A stretch of DNA of 64,000 bases, taken from Cognatundibacterium curvum (GTDB taxonomy: Bacteria; Pseudomonadota; Gammaproteobacteria; Burkholderiales; Burkholderiaceae_D). The stretch lies in assembly GCF_014284235.1 (NCBI RefSeq), contig NZ_JACOGD010000007.1, positions 1-64,000 on the forward strand, in the 5' to 3' direction. Both the position numbers and the translations under genes were made by a program. The notes under the pieces were generated by a model that was not told the DNA's origin, did not search any database, and saw only the letters and a list, made by a program, of their open reading frames with translations. Shown piece after piece: positions 45,437 to 54,913 of this stretch (its first letter is position 1; every line of letters begins with the position of its first letter).

Positions 45437-45860
45437 AAGCGCAGACACACCCATCAGTGAAGACGATTGGGGCGCAGCCATTGCCGAGCAGGAAAAGGCT
45501 GAAGCTGCTGCAGCAGCATCCAGCGCAGCACCAAAAGCAGAACCCAGTGCCGCCATCTTCACCGAATTCAGCAATAAAAGCAGTGGTATAGAAACCCACA
45601 ATGACATTGACTTCATTCTGGACATTCCGGTCCAGCTTACGGTTGAACTTGGACGCACCAAGATTGCGATTAAAAATTTGCTGCAATTGGCGCAAGGCTC
45701 AGTGGTTGAACTCGATGGCATGGCCGGTGAACCTATGGATGTACTGGTCAACGGCTGCCTGATCGCCCAGGGTGAAGTGGTGGTGGTGAATGATAAGTTC
45801 GGTATCCGTCTGACCGATATCGTAACGCCTGCTGAACGCATCAGAAAACTCAATAAATAA
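45429..45860 (+). CDS. fliN: Flagellar motor switch protein FliN
   Basis: A 143-residue protein at the bottom of the C-ring. A variable acidic/Ala-rich N-terminus (1-60) precedes the conserved SpoA domain: DIPVQLTVELGRTKIAIKNLLQLAQGSVVELDGMAGEPMDVLVNGCLIAQGEVVVVNDKFGIRLTDIV. Its TAA stop shares a base with the fliO ATG. Confidence 0.96.
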   Translation: MDESADTPISEDDWGAAIAEQEKAEAAAAASSAAPKAEPSAAIFTEFSNKSSGIETHNDIDFILDIPVQLTVELGRTKIAIKNLLQLAQGSVVELDGMAGEPMDVLVNGCLIAQGEVVVVNDKFGIRLTDIVTPAERIRKLNK

Positions 45861-46306
45861 TGCAGAAACTCTCCCCTTCCCTGCTGTCGATTCTGATGCT
45901 GCCAGCCCTGAGTCAGGCTGCCGACAATGCGGTTGTTGCGCCCACTACCGGTTTCCTGCAAATCATCCTGGCGCTGTTGTTTATTCTGGGCCTGATGTTT
46001 GCGGCCGCCTGGGCCTTTAAACGTATCACACCGGTTGGCCAGCAAAACCGGCTGGCTTTGAAAATTGTAGGTGGACTCAATCTTGGTCAGCGTGAACGCA
46101 TTCTGGTGGTAGAGATAGGCGATCAATGGATGGTCCTCGGTGTCACCGCACACAGCATTAATCAGCTGGGCCAGGTCGCCAGACAGGAAGAGCTGTTACA
46201 GCATGGCAGCACCGACACGGGTGCCTTTCAAAACTGGCTGCAAAAAACCATCGCTAAGCGGAATGAAACCAGCTCCGCTGCTGAGTCACGCCCACCGCAA
46301 ACATAA
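45860..46306 (+). CDS. fliO: Flagellar biosynthesis protein FliO
   Basis: A 148-residue membrane protein that stabilises FliP during export gate assembly. A possible signal sequence (1-20) is followed by a membrane helix (about 33-54, [22 protein letters not shown]) and the cytoplasmic FliO domain with [32 protein letters not shown]. It starts on the last base of the fliN stop (TAATG). Confidence 0.92.
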   Translation: MQKLSPSLLSILMLPALSQAADNAVVAPTTGFLQIILALLFILGLMFAAAWAFKRITPVGQQNRLALKIVGGLNLGQRERILVVEIGDQWMVLGVTAHSINQLGQVARQEELLQHGSTDTGAFQNWLQKTIAKRNETSSAAESRPPQT

Positions 46307-46311
46307 TCTGC

Positions 46312-47103
46312 ATGAAACTGCTACGCTATCCCGTACCACGTCTGAGTCTGTTTCTGAGTCTGTGTCTGAGTCTGTTTACGCTCTCATTCCTGCTACTCTT
46401 TCCGGACACGGTATTCGCCCAAAATAGTGGCGGGCTGCCCGCTATCAACTCCACACCAGCTGCCGGTGGCGGACAGAATTATTCATTGAGCCTGCAGACT
46501 CTTCTGTTCCTGACTTCGCTGAGTTTTTTACCTGCAGCTTTGCTGATGATGACCAGCTTCACCCGCATCATCATCGTGCTGTCGCTGTTACGTCAGGCAC
46601 TGGGCACCCAATCTGCTCCGCCAAACCAGGTCATGGTCGGACTCGCCTTGTTTCTGACTTTATTTGTGATGGGACCGGTGCTGGACAAAGTGTATGCCGA
46701 CGCCTATCAGCCTTTTTCAGAAAACAAAATCAGCATGTCTGAAGCTTTAGACAAAGGCGCCGCACCGCTCAAAGAGTTCATGATGAAACAAACCCGCCAG
46801 ACCGATCTGGCGCTGTATGTGAAACTGGCTAACATCCCGGAATTACAAGGTCCGGAGCAAGTTCCGCTGCGCGTGCTGATTCCGGCTTTTGTCACCAGTG
46901 AATTAAAAACCGCATTTCAGATCAGCTTTGCGATCTTCATTCCTTTCCTGATCATCGACATGGTGGTGGCCAGTGTACTGATGTCGATGGGGATGATGAT
47001 GGTCTCCCCTTCTATCGTCGCACTGCCGTTTAAGCTGATGCTATTTGTGCTGGTAGATGGCTGGGCGCTGCTGATAGGCTCGCTGGCACAAAGTTTTTAC
47101 TAG
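46312..47103 (+). CDS. fliP: Flagellar export gate protein FliP
   Basis: A 263-residue core protein of the export gate. It has a cleavable signal peptide (about 1-35, ending in VFA-Q) and four membrane segments. Family stretches include [42 protein letters not shown] and [22 protein letters not shown]. Within the signal peptide a 12-bp DNA repeat encodes [12 protein letters not shown]. Confidence 0.97.
   Translation: MKLLRYPVPRLSLFLSLCLSLFTLSFLLLFPDTVFAQNSGGLPAINSTPAAGGGQNYSLSLQTLLFLTSLSFLPAALLMMTSFTRIIIVLSLLRQALGTQSAPPNQVMVGLALFLTLFVMGPVLDKVYADAYQPFSENKISMSEALDKGAAPLKEFMMKQTRQTDLALYVKLANIPELQGPEQVPLRVLIPAFVTSELKTAFQISFAIFIPFLIIDMVVASVLMSMGMMMVSPSIVALPFKLMLFVLVDGWALLIGSLAQSFY
46342..46377 (+). 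repeat. Three 12-bp tandem repeats in the fliP signal sequence
   Basis: CTGAGTCTGTTT, CTGAGTCTGTGT and CTGAGTCTGTTT in direct succession, in frame, coding [12 protein letters not shown] in the hydrophobic core of the FliP signal peptide. It looks like slippage expansion. Confidence 0.9.
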
Positions 47104-47111
47104 AGGAAGTC

Positions 47112-47381
47112 ATGTCTCCAGATACCGTCATGAATATGGGCCGGCATGCGATGGAAGTCATGCTGATGGTGTCCGCGCCGCTGTTACTGGTGGCGCTGGC
47201 GATAGGCCTGGTCGTCAGTATTTTTCAGGCGGCCACCCAGATTAATGAAACCACCTTATCTTTCATTCCTAAACTGGTCGGCATCTTCGTCACCCTGATC
47301 GTGGCTGGCCCTTGGATGCTGTCCATACTGCTCGATTACATGCGCGAAATGTTGACCAGCATCGCCACTATGGCAGCCTGA
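47112..47381 (+). CDS. fliQ: Flagellar export gate protein FliQ
   Basis: An 89-residue protein with two membrane helices (about 16-38 and 54-75). VMLMVSAPLLLVALAIGLVVSIFQAATQINETTLSFIPKL is highly characteristic. It assembles with FliP and FliR in the gate, and its gene lies between theirs. Confidence 0.97.
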   Translation: MSPDTVMNMGRHAMEVMLMVSAPLLLVALAIGLVVSIFQAATQINETTLSFIPKLVGIFVTLIVAGPWMLSILLDYMREMLTSIATMAA

Positions 47382-47398
47382 GCTGACAGAGAGACGGG

Positions 47399-48199
47399 AT
47401 GATTAACTTCTCCAGTCAGCAGCTGATCGAGCTGATTACCGCTTTTCTATGGCCACTGACGCGCATACTCGGCTTAATTGCTGTTGCCCCGCCATTCGGC
47501 AATAGCGCGATACCCATGCAAATTAAACTCATGCTGGGTGTAGCACTCGCCATGATCGTCGCACCGACTATAGGCAAGCTGCCGGGGGCAGATCCGCTGT
47601 CATTAACCGGTATGTTGATACTGACGCAGCAGTTTGTGATCGGTCTGGCCATGGGTTTCGTGATGCGCATCCTGTTTGCCGGCATAGAAATGGCTGGCGA
47701 GGTCGCGGGTATGACGATGGGCCTGGGCTTTGCAACCTTCTTTGATCCGATGACGCAAGGGCGAAACTCAGCGATTTCGCAATTTCTGGTGCTCACCGCG
47801 ACCTTATTATTTCTGGCGCTGAATGCGCATCTGGCCATGTTGTCCGCACTGGTGGAAAGTTTCAGCACAATTCCAATTGCGAGCGATCTGAAATCGGGCT
47901 TCAGCATGTATAGGCTGGTGATCTGGGGCGAGCAGATTTTCATTACCGGCCTCAAATTATCGCTGCCCATTGTTGCCGCACTGCTCATCACCAATATCGC
48001 ACTGGGTATCCTGACCCGCGCAGCGCCTCAGCTGAACATTTTCGGGATAGGTTTTCCGATTACGATAGGGGTAGGTTTTCTGATGCTGACGCTGCTGATG
48101 CCCTATCTGGAAACGCCGATAGAAAAATTATTCCAGCAAGGTCTGAATGCTATGATGTACGGCGGAGATAAAGCCATCCCGCTGCCCAAACCGAAGTAA
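47399..48199 (+). CDS. fliR: Flagellar export gate protein FliR
   Basis: A 266-residue polytopic membrane protein (about six helices) of the FliPQR gate. It shows PLTRILGLIAVAPPFGNSAIPMQIKLMLGVALA, ILFAGIEMAGEVAGMTMGLGFATFFDP, and the conserved end GFPITIGVGFLMLTLLMPYLETPIEKLFQQGL. It is the last flagellar gene of the run. Confidence 0.96.
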   Translation: MINFSSQQLIELITAFLWPLTRILGLIAVAPPFGNSAIPMQIKLMLGVALAMIVAPTIGKLPGADPLSLTGMLILTQQFVIGLAMGFVMRILFAGIEMAGEVAGMTMGLGFATFFDPMTQGRNSAISQFLVLTATLLFLALNAHLAMLSALVESFSTIPIASDLKSGFSMYRLVIWGEQIFITGLKLSLPIVAALLITNIALGILTRAAPQLNIFGIGFPITIGVGFLMLTLLMPYLETPIEKLFQQGLNAMMYGGDKAIPLPKPK

Positions 48200-48206
48200 G
48201 GCCATC

Positions 48207-49751
48207 ATGCAGGTGAAGCCTCAACAATCAGATCGTTTATTCAGCATCCAACAAATCCAGATGTTGGAGCGCAATGCCAAGGCCGACAGACACCAGCCGT
48301 CATTGATGGAATTGGCGGGCAAAGCGATCTTTAGCCAGGCACTGACACTCATCAAGCCCGGTCAAGGCCCGGTGCTGCTGATCGCCGGACCCGGCAATAA
48401 CGGCGGCGACGCCATGGAAGCAGCTGCTCACCTCAGTGCTGCTGGTTACACCACAGATATGATCCGCATAGGCGAAGATGCCGCCCGCTCACCGGAGGCA
48501 CAACTGGCACTGAACCAGGCCTTACACGCCCCGATACAACATCTGCCTGCCGATGTCTCCTTAGTGCCCTCAACCGACCAGCCGGCCTATCAGTTAATCG
48601 TGGATGGCCTGTTCGGCATAGGCTTGAATAAGCCCATCACTGACGCTGCAGCGCAACTGGTAGCCCAGATAAACAACTACACCGCGCAAACCGGCTGCCC
48701 AGTGCTGGCCATCGATGTGCCCAGTGGCCTACACGCAGAAACCGGTGCAATTGTAGGTGGCGCAGCTGGCTGCTGCATCGCTGCCACGCACACCTTAAGT
48801 CTGATTGGCAACAAGCCTGGCTTGCATACCGGTTATGGTAAGCAGCTGGCCGGTCAGGTATTGCTGGATGATCTGCAGCTTGCTGCTGTGGCCCACAGCG
48901 GGTATGTGGCCTGCCTGACTGATCCTGCACAAATCGAATGTCATGCATTGTCGCGTAAGGCTTATACCCATAAAGGCAGCTTTGGCGATGTGGCCATCAT
49001 CGGTGCTGCGCCGGGTATGGCGGGCGCGGGCATCCTTGCTGCCAGAGCCGCGCTGTTTGCCGGTGCCGGGCGAATTTTTCTGGTGCAGCCGGATACGGAG
49101 CTCAGACTGGATATGCTACACCCGGAAATTATGTGCAGGGATGCCAGGCAATTTGAGTTCAATAAGCAGGTGATTGTGATCGGCCCGGGTTTGGGGCAAG
49201 AACAGCTTGCGGCAGATCTGCTGCGTGCCGCTTTACAGCATCCCTGTCCGGTAGTGATTGATGCCGATGCGCTGAATCTGCTGGCGACCAAGCCCGAATT
49301 AGCGGCGCTACTCCAGACCAGAACCGCAGCCGCCCTGCTCACGCCTCATCCTCTGGAAGCCGCACGGCTGCTTGCTCTCAGCACTGAACAGGTGCAGCAA
49401 AACCGTGCGATGTCAGCCAAAGAATTAGCACAGCGATTTGGCTGTCACATCATTTTAAAAGGCGCGGGCAGCATACTCTGTGGCCCACAGGACAGACATT
49501 ACCGGATTAACCCCAGTGGCAATCCCGGACTTGCCTCGGGCGGCACCGGCGATGTATTGGCTGGATTGTGTGGCGCCCTGCTGGCGCAAGGCATGGAGGT
49601 GGGCGATGCCGCTGCATTCGCGTGCTGGGCGCATGGTGCCGCAGCCGATGAACTGGTGGCGGCAGGAAGCGGACCGATAGGATTACATGCGAGCGAATTA
49701 CTGCCCGTCATCCGCTCCTTACTGAACCGCTTAGTAACTGGCCGGATTTAA
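48207..49751 (+). CDS. nnr: Bifunctional NAD(P)H-hydrate epimerase / ADP-dependent NAD(P)H-hydrate dehydratase
   Basis: A 514-residue metabolite-repair enzyme. The N-terminal YjeF_N epimerase half (about 1-225) has [25 protein letters not shown] and [14 protein letters not shown]. The C-terminal ribokinase-like dehydratase half (about 245-514) has [35 protein letters not shown] and [24 protein letters not shown]. Together they restore NAD(P)H from its hydrated, inactive forms. It starts 7 bases after fliR, so it may be transcribed with the flagellar operon, though it has no flagellar function that I know of. Its stop overlaps the cysE stop on the other strand. Confidence 0.93.
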   Translation: MQVKPQQSDRLFSIQQIQMLERNAKADRHQPSLMELAGKAIFSQALTLIKPGQGPVLLIAGPGNNGGDAMEAAAHLSAAGYTTDMIRIGEDAARSPEAQLALNQALHAPIQHLPADVSLVPSTDQPAYQLIVDGLFGIGLNKPITDAAAQLVAQINNYTAQTGCPVLAIDVPSGLHAETGAIVGGAAGCCIAATHTLSLIGNKPGLHTGYGKQLAGQVLLDDLQLAAVAHSGYVACLTDPAQIECHALSRKAYTHKGSFGDVAIIGAAPGMAGAGILAARAALFAGAGRIFLVQPDTELRLDMLHPEIMCRDARQFEFNKQVIVIGPGLGQEQLAADLLRAALQHPCPVVIDADALNLLATKPELAALLQTRTAAALLTPHPLEAARLLALSTEQVQQNRAMSAKELAQRFGCHIILKGAGSILCGPQDRHYRINPSGNPGLASGGTGDVLAGLCGALLAQGMEVGDAAAFACWAHGAAADELVAAGSGPIGLHASELLPVIRSLLNRLVTGRI

Positions 49752-50494
49752 TCGACCAGACTGTTAATCTGGTCGGGATTGAGCTTTTCGCACTCAGTAA
49801 TTTCGTCTATGCGTATTCCTGCACAGGCAATCGCCTTAGTCAGTTGCTCGATCTGTTCCTGTTGTGACACCGCATGATCGATCAGTTTATGCAGCACCTT
49901 AGAAACCGGATCGTCGCTGTTCGGCGTAACCCCATAGGCCGCAAATAATTGCGCACTGCCGGAATCTGCCGAGCCCGTCTCCTTCTTGATGATATGTGCA
50001 GGATTGCCGACTGCCGTTGCACCGGCCGGAACCGGCTTGACCACCACAGAGTTAGAACCTATCTTGGCACCGGCGCCGACAGTGAAACTACCAAGTACTT
50101 TGGCCCCCGCGCCGACGATGACGCCAGCCTCCAGCGTAGGGTGACGCTTGGCACCGCGTGTCAGAGAAGTGCCGCCCAGCGTCACGCCCTGATAGATCGT
50201 GCAGTCATCGCCGACTTCAGCAGTTTCACCGATCACCACACCGAAACCATGATCGATAAACACGCGGCGACCTATCGTGGCGCCAGGATGAATTTCGATA
50301 GCGGTCAGGATACGAGCCAGATGCGAGATAAAGCGGGCCAGCCATTTCAAACCACGCTGCCAGCACCAATTAGCCCAGCGATGCATGAGTATCGCCTGAA
50401 AACCCGGATAACAAGTCACCACATCCCAGGCATTACGGGCGGCGGGGTCTTTTTGTATGATACTGGCGATATCTTCGCGCAAACGGCTAAACAT
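49748..50494 (-). CDS. cysE: Serine O-acetyltransferase CysE
   Basis: A 248-residue acetyltransferase (serine + acetyl-CoA to O-acetylserine), the first step of cysteine synthesis. The N-terminal helical domain is followed by hexapeptide repeats: [42 protein letters not shown] with the catalytic histidines, then [42 protein letters not shown] 50494 gives the usual N-terminus ([12 protein letters not shown]); the frame stays open to 50635. It follows rlmB by 94 bases on the same strand. Confidence 0.94.
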   Translation of the reverse strand: MFSRLREDIASIIQKDPAARNAWDVVTCYPGFQAILMHRWANWCWQRGLKWLARFISHLARILTAIEIHPGATIGRRVFIDHGFGVVIGETAEVGDDCTIYQGVTLGGTSLTRGAKRHPTLEAGVIVGAGAKVLGSFTVGAGAKIGSNSVVVKPVPAGATAVGNPAHIIKKETGSADSGSAQLFAAYGVTPNSDDPVSKVLHKLIDHAVSQQEQIEQLTKAIACAGIRIDEITECEKLNPDQINSLVD

Positions 50495-50588
50495 GGGACG
50501 GGGTAAGTTGGAGTGAAACAGGCAGGAATAGTAGCGCATCCTGAGAAAGTCCGCACAGCGCGGACTATCCCGATTCAGGAGCTGTTGA

Positions 50589-51329
50589 TTAGGCTTTGAC
50601 CGTGCGTTGACGGCGCGCTTCGTACAGACAAACACCGGACGCCACAGAGACGTTCAGGCTTTCGACCGAGCCCAGCATAGGAATGCTGACCAGATGGTCA
50701 CAGGTTTCGCGGGTCAGGCGACGCATACCTTCACCTTCTGCACCCATCACCAGAGCGATACCGCCCGTCATATCAACGTCGTAGATGGTTTTATCTACTT
50801 CATCCGCAGTGCCAATCAGCCAGATATCACGTTCCTGCAATTCACGCAAAGTACGCGCGAGGTTAGTCACGGTGATATAAGGCACAGTCTCGGCAGCACC
50901 ACTGGCGACCTTAGCCACAGTCGCATTCAAACCGACTGCACGGTCTTTCGGTGCGATCACCGCATGTGCACCGACACCATCGGCCACACGCAGGCAGGCT
51001 CCCAGGTTATGCGGATCGGTCACGCCATCCAATACCAGCAACAAAGGTGGCCCCTCAATCGCATCCAGCAATTCATCCAGATTGCGCGCCAGCGACAACT
51101 CACCCGCTTTCGCAACGACGCCCTGATGGCGGCGCGTGCCAACCATATTGGAGAGACGCTGGTCATCTGCATGAATGATACGGATACCGGCCGCCTTCAC
51201 AGACTGCAGCAAATCATTCATACGGCGGTCATGCCGTTCAGCATCGACATACACTTCTTCCACCGAAGAAGCTTCGTGGCGAATACGGGAGGTCACGGCA
51301 TGGAAGCCGAAAATCATTTTACTTTTCAT
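50589..51329 (-). CDS. rlmB: 23S rRNA (guanosine-2'-O-)-methyltransferase RlmB
   Basis: A 246-residue SPOUT methyltransferase modifying G2251 in the ribosomal P site. The N-terminal substrate-binding domain starts [14 protein letters not shown]; the knotted SAM domain has [45 protein letters not shown] and [23 protein letters not shown]. Its location after rnr on the same strand is the common bacterial order rnr-rlmB. Confidence 0.95.
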   Translation of the reverse strand: MKSKMIFGFHAVTSRIRHEASSVEEVYVDAERHDRRMNDLLQSVKAAGIRIIHADDQRLSNMVGTRRHQGVVAKAGELSLARNLDELLDAIEGPPLLLVLDGVTDPHNLGACLRVADGVGAHAVIAPKDRAVGLNATVAKVASGAAETVPYITVTNLARTLRELQERDIWLIGTADEVDKTIYDVDMTGGIALVMGAEGEGMRRLTRETCDHLVSIPMLGSVESLNVSVASGVCLYEARRQRTVKA

Positions 51330-51505
51330 AAACTCTTTTTTCTTAATTTTCTTACTTTTCTTAATGAAGACTGATGCAAGCTGTTACGGCCATTGAGTTC
51401 TGACAATCGCGATAACACCTTAGTGTATGTGAGGCATCCGTCTTTTTTTCTTAGACAGGGAGCGCAGTCAGGTCAGTGACAGAACTGCAGCTCCCTGAGT
51501 TACCA

Positions 51506-53959
51506 CTAGCGTCGCTTCCGTGAGGATTTAGACGCAGATTTGCTGACTGCTGCTTTCTTTTTGCGCGCAACAGGATTGGCCTTAGGTGCTCTGCCTGCAG
51601 GCGCAGAACGCGCTTTGCGTACTTCCACCGGTTCAGCCGCATAAGCCGCTTTGGCTTTGGAAGGACGCTCAGATTTCTCTGCTGCAGATCCGGACTTGGT
51701 TTTGCCACGCACACCGGCCACACCTGCCTGCGAACCAGGCTGGACGATACTCAGATCTATCTTACGTGCATCCAGATCCACCCGGCTGACCTGTACTTTT
51801 ACCTTATCCATCAACTGGTAGCGCTTACCAGTACGCTCACCGCGCAATTCATGGCGCGCCTCGTCGTACTGGAAGTAATCCGTACCAAGCTCGGTGATAT
51901 GCACCAGGCCTTCGATATAGATATCATCAAGCTGAACAAAGATACCGAACTGGGTGACACCGGAAATCGTGCCGATAAACTCTTCACCCAGTTTGTTTTT
52001 GATGTAATAGCACTTCAGCCAGGCTTCCACATCGCGCGAAGCCTCATCCGCTCTGCGCTCATTGGCAGAGCAATGGGTACCCAGCATATCCCAGATACCT
52101 GGATCTTTTTCCACCTTTTGCTTACCTGCCGCTTTATCCGCCTGCAATTGCTTACGCGCTGCATTCGAAATGGTGGTGTTCAGCAAAGTCGTATCTATCC
52201 CTTTAGGCTCGTAGGTCTTACCTTGCAGGATGGCCTTGATCGCGCGGTGCGTGAGCAAATCAGGATAGCGCCGGATCGGGCTGGTGAAATGGGCATAGGC
52301 TTCATACGACAAGCCAAAATGGCCGATATTATCCGGGCTGTAGACCGCTTGCTGCATAGAACGCAACAGCATAGTCTGCAACAAGGCCGCATCTGGCCTG
52401 CCCTTCACCTTCTCCAACAAGGCTGCATAATCGCTGGCCTTAGGCGCATCACCACCACCCAGGAACAAACCAACTTGCTTGAGGAAGTTCCTGACCTGCG
52501 TCAGTTTTTCCTTAGTCGGTCCTGCATGGATACGGTAAGTACCGTGGTGTTTATAGGTTTCCAGCAAATTCGCGGCGCACACATTGGCGGCCAGCATGCA
52601 TTCTTCGATGAGCTTATGCGCATCATTTCTGGTACGTGGGATAATCTTTTCTATTTTGCCCGCAGCATTGCAAACGATATAGGTTTCTGTGGTTTCGAAA
52701 TCAATCGCACCGCGCACATGACGCGCTTTCAGCAAGGCCTGAAACACTTCATATAAGTGGCTCAGATGCGGCACCAGGGCCTGACGTTTAGCGGCTTCTG
52801 GCCCCTTGGTATTGCCAAGGATGGCGGCGACTTCAGTGTAGGTAAAGCGGGCCGCAGAATGGATCACTGCCGGGTAAAACTGATAGGCCTGGATCTCACC
52901 TTCCTTAGTGATGACCATATCGCATACCAGCGTCAGACGATCCACATCCGGATTCAGTGAGCACAGACCATTAGACAGCTTTTCCGGCAGCATAGGAATC
53001 ACGCGGCGCGGAAAATATACCGAGGTGCTGCGCGCTAAAGCATCATGGTCCAATGCATCATTGGGCTTCACATAGTGACTCACGTCTGCGATTGCGACAA
53101 TCAGGCGATAGCCTTTGCTGCGCCCGATTTTGACAGGTTCGCAATAGACCGCATCATCAAAATCCCGTGCATCTTCACCGTCTATGGTGACCAAATGCAC
53201 ATCGCGTAAGTCGACGCGTTCTGCCAGATCTTTTGCCAGCACTTCTGAAGGCAATTTCGCGGCAACTTTTAACGCGGCATCAGAGAAGATATGCGGCACA
53301 CCAAACTTGCGAACTGCAATCTCAATTTCCATGCCGGGGTCATCAATCTCACCCAGCACTTCGACTATCTTCCCTACCGCTTGCGCATAACGGGTAGGCT
53401 GCTCGATTAATTCGACACTGACCACTTGTCCGGCTTTTACTTTTCCGGGGGCAGCAGCAAGCAGGATGTCCTGACTAAAGCGCTTGTCTTCAGGCGCAAC
53501 TACCCATACGCCATTTTCATGCAGCAATCTGCCGATCACATGGGTATTAGCGCGCTCTGTAATTTCAACGATCCCACCCTCAAGCCGGCCACGGCGATCA
53601 GTACCAACGATCTTGGCCATGACACGGTCACCATGCAAGACTTTCTGCATTTCACGCTCAGGCAGGAATAAGTCTTCGCTGCCATCATCGGGGATCAGGA
53701 AGCCATAACCTTCACGGTGGCTACTGACTTTTCCCGAAATAAAACTGTCTTGATTAGCCAAAGTGTATTGGCCAGATTTACCCAGTTTGATTTGCCCGTC
53801 ACGTTCCATTGCGTTCAGTCGTCGCGTCATGCCCTCGAACTCCTCTGGTTTTACATGCAGTTGATCCGCCAGCGCCTCAGCACTGAGCTTAGCCTTACTT
53901 GTACGAAGAATACCGAGAATTTCTTCCCGACTTGGAATGGGGTATAAATGTTTATTCAA
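51506..53959 (-). CDS. rnr: Ribonuclease R
   Basis: An 817-residue 3'-5' exoribonuclease able to degrade structured RNA. The N-terminus has an HTH-like domain (residues 5-70), then cold-shock domains (YGFLIPDDGSEDLFL), the RNB catalytic domain with IDGEDARDFDDAVYCEP (metal-binding aspartates), an S1 domain near 645-725 (GEEFIGTISGVTQFGIFVQLDDIYIEGLVHI), and a basic Lys/Arg/Ala tail of about 75 residues. The size and basic tail fit RNase R rather than RNase II. Confidence 0.96.
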   Translation of the reverse strand: MNKHLYPIPSREEILGILRTSKAKLSAEALADQLHVKPEEFEGMTRRLNAMERDGQIKLGKSGQYTLANQDSFISGKVSSHREGYGFLIPDDGSEDLFLPEREMQKVLHGDRVMAKIVGTDRRGRLEGGIVEITERANTHVIGRLLHENGVWVVAPEDKRFSQDILLAAAPGKVKAGQVVSVELIEQPTRYAQAVGKIVEVLGEIDDPGMEIEIAVRKFGVPHIFSDAALKVAAKLPSEVLAKDLAERVDLRDVHLVTIDGEDARDFDDAVYCEPVKIGRSKGYRLIVAIADVSHYVKPNDALDHDALARSTSVYFPRRVIPMLPEKLSNGLCSLNPDVDRLTLVCDMVITKEGEIQAYQFYPAVIHSAARFTYTEVAAILGNTKGPEAAKRQALVPHLSHLYEVFQALLKARHVRGAIDFETTETYIVCNAAGKIEKIIPRTRNDAHKLIEECMLAANVCAANLLETYKHHGTYRIHAGPTKEKLTQVRNFLKQVGLFLGGGDAPKASDYAALLEKVKGRPDAALLQTMLLRSMQQAVYSPDNIGHFGLSYEAYAHFTSPIRRYPDLLTHRAIKAILQGKTYEPKGIDTTLLNTTISNAARKQLQADKAAGKQKVEKDPGIWDMLGTHCSANERRADEASRDVEAWLKCYYIKNKLGEEFIGTISGVTQFGIFVQLDDIYIEGLVHITELGTDYFQYDEARHELRGERTGKRYQLMDKVKVQVSRVDLDARKIDLSIVQPGSQAGVAGVRGKTKSGSAAEKSERPSKAKAAYAAEPVEVRKARSAPAGRAPKANPVARKKKAAVSKSASKSSRKRR

Positions 53960-54083
53960 ATGTAATGAATTTCTAAAAATAAAATAAAATGCCTACAGCA
54001 ACAATATACTGCAGTGCACCCAGACAGTTTACCGGAGCAACGCTTTTTTACCTAACTATTCTTGCATTTTTCAACGGACCGCC

Positions 54084-54111
54084 TTGACATCAATTCCAAT
54101 TAATCTATAAT
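54084..54111 (+). promoter_or_regulatory. Sigma-70 promoter of the tRNA-Leu array
   Basis: TTGACA at 54084-54089, 16 bases, then TATAAT at 54106-54111: both boxes match the consensus exactly. It lies 15 bases before the first tRNA, as expected for a stable-RNA promoter. Confidence 0.9.
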
Positions 54112-54125
54112 CGCGGTCTTCCGTT

Positions 54126-54210
54126 GCCCACGTGGCGGAATTGGTAGACGCGCATGGTTCAGGTCCATGTGCCGCGAGGTGTGGGGGTTCGAGTCCCTCC
54201 GTGGGCACCA
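54126..54210 (+). tRNA. tRNA-Leu (anticodon CAG), copy 1
   Basis: An 85-base tRNA with CCA encoded. The acceptor arms GCCCACG and CGTGGGC pair fully; the anticodon stem CATGG/CCATG encloses TTCAGGT with anticodon CAG (reads CUG); there is a long variable arm as in class II tRNAs; the T-arm is GGGGGTTCGAGTCCCTC. Confidence 0.97.
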
Positions 54211-54218
54211 AGATTGCT

Positions 54219-54251
54219 AGGCCCGGTCAGTGAAAATTGACCGGGCCTTTT
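54219..54251 (+). terminator. Terminator after tRNA-Leu copy 1
   Basis: AGGCCCGGTCA and TGACCGGGCCT form a perfect 11-bp stem followed by TTTT, 9 bases after the tRNA. Confidence 0.9.
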
Positions 54252-54359
54252 GCATTATTCCGACCACAATCTTCACAAAATCAACACGCATCACCAGACA
54301 CCCTGCCACCGTGCAGCATAATTTTCCGTCACCCCCTGTGCAAACCACGCACATTACCC

Positions 54360-54365
54360 TATAAT
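54360..54365 (+). promoter_or_regulatory. -10 box (TATAAT) upstream of tRNA-Leu copy 2
   Basis: A perfect TATAAT 14 bases before the tRNA. The -35 region at 17-base spacing (TGTGCA) is weak, so this promoter is probably less active than that of copy 1. Confidence 0.65.
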
Positions 54366-54379
54366 AGCTGTCTTCCGTT

Positions 54380-54464
54380 GCCCACGTGGCGGAATTGGTA
54401 GACGCGCATGGTTCAGGTCCATGTGCCGCGAGGTGTGGGGGTTCGAGTCCCTCCGTGGGCACCA
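54380..54464 (+). tRNA. tRNA-Leu (anticodon CAG), copy 2
   Basis: Identical in sequence to copy 1 over all 85 bases including CCA; it sits in a repeat unit with its own -10 box and terminator. Confidence 0.97.
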
Positions 54465-54472
54465 AGATTGCT

Positions 54473-54505
54473 AGGCCCGGTCAGTGAAAATTGACCGGGC
54501 CTTTT
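54473..54505 (+). terminator. Terminator after tRNA-Leu copy 2
   Basis: The same 11-bp stem (AGGCCCGGTCA/TGACCGGGCCT) and T-run as after copy 1. Confidence 0.9.
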
Positions 54506-54626
54506 GCATTATTTCGATCACAAATTTCGACCACAATCTTCACAAAATCAACACGCATCACCAGGCGCCCTGCCACCGCGCAGCAAAAATTTCCCTTACC
54601 CCCTGTGCAAACCACGCACATTACCC

Positions 54627-54632
54627 TATAAT
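54627..54632 (+). promoter_or_regulatory. -10 box (TATAAT) upstream of tRNA-Leu copy 3
   Basis: TATAAT 14 bases before copy 3, in a spacer nearly identical to that before copy 2; no good -35 box. Confidence 0.65.
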
Positions 54633-54646
54633 AGCTGTCTTCCGTT

Positions 54647-54731
54647 GCCCACGTGGCGGAATTGGTAGACGCGCATGGTTCAGGTCCATGTGCCGCGAGG
54701 TGTGGGGGTTCGAGTCCCTCCGTGGGCACCA
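54647..54731 (+). tRNA. tRNA-Leu (anticodon CAG), copy 3
   Basis: Identical in sequence to copies 1 and 2, with CCA encoded. Confidence 0.97.
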
Positions 54732-54739
54732 AGATTGCC

Positions 54740-54772
54740 AGGCCCGGTCAGTGAAAATTGACCGGGCCTTTT
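54740..54772 (+). terminator. Terminator after tRNA-Leu copy 3
   Basis: The same GC-rich hairpin and T-run as after copies 1 and 2; homology between the units ends shortly after it. Confidence 0.9.
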
Positions 54773-54871
54773 GCATTCTGCGCCCGATACTCATCCCTGC
54801 ACTCATCCTTGCACACACCTCATCAGCAACTGTCCGCGCCGAACCCCGTCACATCCTTTGCGTACACATAA

Positions 54872-54899
54872 AAAAACAGAAGCCTGAGCTTCTGTTTTT
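54872..54899 (-). terminator. Terminator of the hisZ-purA-phosphoribosyltransferase run
   Basis: AAAAACAGAAGC and GCTTCTGTTTTT form a perfect 12-bp stem around CTGA, 14 bases past the phosphoribosyltransferase stop. The flanking A/T-tracts let it work in both directions, so it may also stop read-through from the tRNA array. Confidence 0.92.
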
Positions 54900-54913
54900 A
54901 AATGGAACCAGAC

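Noticed and set aside
51456-51497. Terminator downstream of rnr
   Set aside because: CAGGGAGC/GCTCCCTG is separated by 26 bases, and on the minus strand the tail is A-rich rather than T-rich.
54217-54818. Repeated short frames across the tRNA-Leu copies
   Set aside because: They read the reverse complement of tRNA and terminator sequence and owe their similarity to the duplication.
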